DNA from: Subtercola frigoramans
GTDB lineage: Bacteria; Actinomycetota; Actinomycetes; Actinomycetales; Microbacteriaceae
Direction of reading: 5' to 3'
NCBI RefSeq assembly: GCF_016907385.1
Contig: NZ_JAFBBU010000001.1
Span: 1,736,001 to 1,800,000 of the forward strand
DNA: 64,000 nt
Positions within the stretch are counted from its first letter, which is position 1. The number at the start of each line of letters is the position of its first letter. Made by a program: the position numbers and the translations under genes. Below are positions 63,749-64,000 of the stretch, piece by piece. The notes below the pieces were generated by a model, which saw only the letters and a list, made by a program, of their open reading frames with translations, made no database searches and had not been told where the DNA came from.

Positions 63749-64000
63749 ATCGTGTTGGCGCCGGCGAGCACCTTCGGCTCGAGTGCCAGCGTCGCTGCGC
63801 CGAGGATTCCCGCGTTGTTGCGGAGCGTCGCGGGCACCATCGCCGTGTTGATCGAGATCTTCGGCAGGAACTCCTCGTAGCTCTTCGAGACGCCGCCACC
63901 CACGATGAAGAGGTCGGGCCAGAGCAGCTTCTCGAGTTCGGCGTAGTAGGTCTGCAGGCGCGCTGCCCACTGCACCCAATTCAGGTCGTCGCGCTCCTTT
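63739..64000 (-). CDS. ppgK: Polyphosphate glucokinase, C-terminal part (5' end outside window)
   Basis: Phosphorylates glucose using polyphosphate or ATP; ROK-family kinase typical of actinobacteria. The visible ~86 residues read KERDDLNWVQWAARLQTYY, then LLWPDLFIVGGGVSKSYEEF and AMVPATLRNNAGILGAATLA, matching the PpgK C-terminus. The final Ala-Gly-stop is encoded by the intergenic repeat (GCTGGTTGA), so the repeat supplies the stop codon. The gene continues beyond base 64000. Confidence 0.88.
   Translation of the reverse strand, partial: KERDDLNWVQWAARLQTYYAELEKLLWPDLFIVGGGVSKSYEEFLPKISINTAMVPATLRNNAGILGAATLALEPKVLAGANTIAG

Overview
The window is chromosomal DNA from a high-GC Gram-positive actinobacterium, most likely of the family Microbacteriaceae. 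The evidence is strong G/C in third codon positions, frequent GTG starts, stop/start overlaps of the TGATG and ATGA type, and actinobacterial markers: a DUF3145 protein, a PucR-type regulator beside fabD-fabH-acpP-fabF, homodimeric aceE, a RecO/UppS pair, a polyphosphate glucokinase and a HelD/HelR-type helicase. It also carries an intergenic repeat (GGTTGAGTAGC ... GTATCGAAACC) of a kind I associate with this family. No prophage, transposase, CRISPR array or biosynthetic cluster is visible. Genus cannot be fixed from the window.

Layout. 1-8.4 kb: 3' end of an aspartase gene, a YihY membrane protein, an FAD-linked oxidase, a HelD/HelR-type RNA-polymerase-recycling ATPase, an FKBP isomerase, an MFS exporter, a hotdog thioesterase and a small conserved protein. 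8.5-17.8 kb: a Ser-rich membrane peptide, rpsO, a membrane protein, pnp, a quinone-oxidoreductase-like protein, an M16 protease coupled to a histidine phosphatase, a GNAT acetyltransferase, dapB and a TPR-like membrane protein. 17.8-25.7 kb: a TIGR01777 epimerase, a DUF4395/thioredoxin pair, an esterase coupled to an MprF-like lipid aminoacyltransferase, and leuA behind a Leu-codon leader peptide and attenuator hairpin. 25.8-33.5 kb: recO-uppS, a YbaK-type deacylase, a DsbA/FrnE oxidoreductase with a small Cys-containing protein, and a coupled dusB-dGTPase-dnaG block.

33.5-41.8 kb: an orphan ABC ATPase overlapping a D-2-hydroxyacid dehydrogenase gene, tRNA-Asn, azlC-azlD, def, a GT4 glycosyltransferase, a CAT-anticodon tRNA whose 3' end is repeated in an 83-bp tandem array, an alpha/beta hydrolase, a PadR regulator and a DUF3145 protein. 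41.9-49.8 kb: minus-strand acyl-lipid block aceE-fasR-fabD-fabH-acpP-fabF, running from acetyl-CoA supply to chain elongation. 49.9-54.9 kb: AhpE-type peroxiredoxin, tRNA-Val, a SatD-like protein coupled to a membrane protein behind a perfect 21-bp A/T-rich palindrome, an RlmG-like methyltransferase, a Nif3-like protein and a degenerate zinc-ribbon protein. 54.9-63 kb: the Kdp high-affinity potassium system on the minus strand (unannotated-type 27-aa peptide, kdpF, A, B, C, D, E) with phased direct repeats upstream. 63.2-64 kb: rnpB (RNase P RNA), a C11 run, inverted intergenic repeats and the 3' end of ppgK.

Most of the window is housekeeping. The less ordinary signals are the kdp micro-ORF and its phased repeats, the leuA attenuator, the SatD palindrome unit, the tRNA 3'-end tandem array, the esterase/MprF pair, and several family members that have lost usually conserved metal or catalytic-site residues (DapB, RecO, CT398-like).
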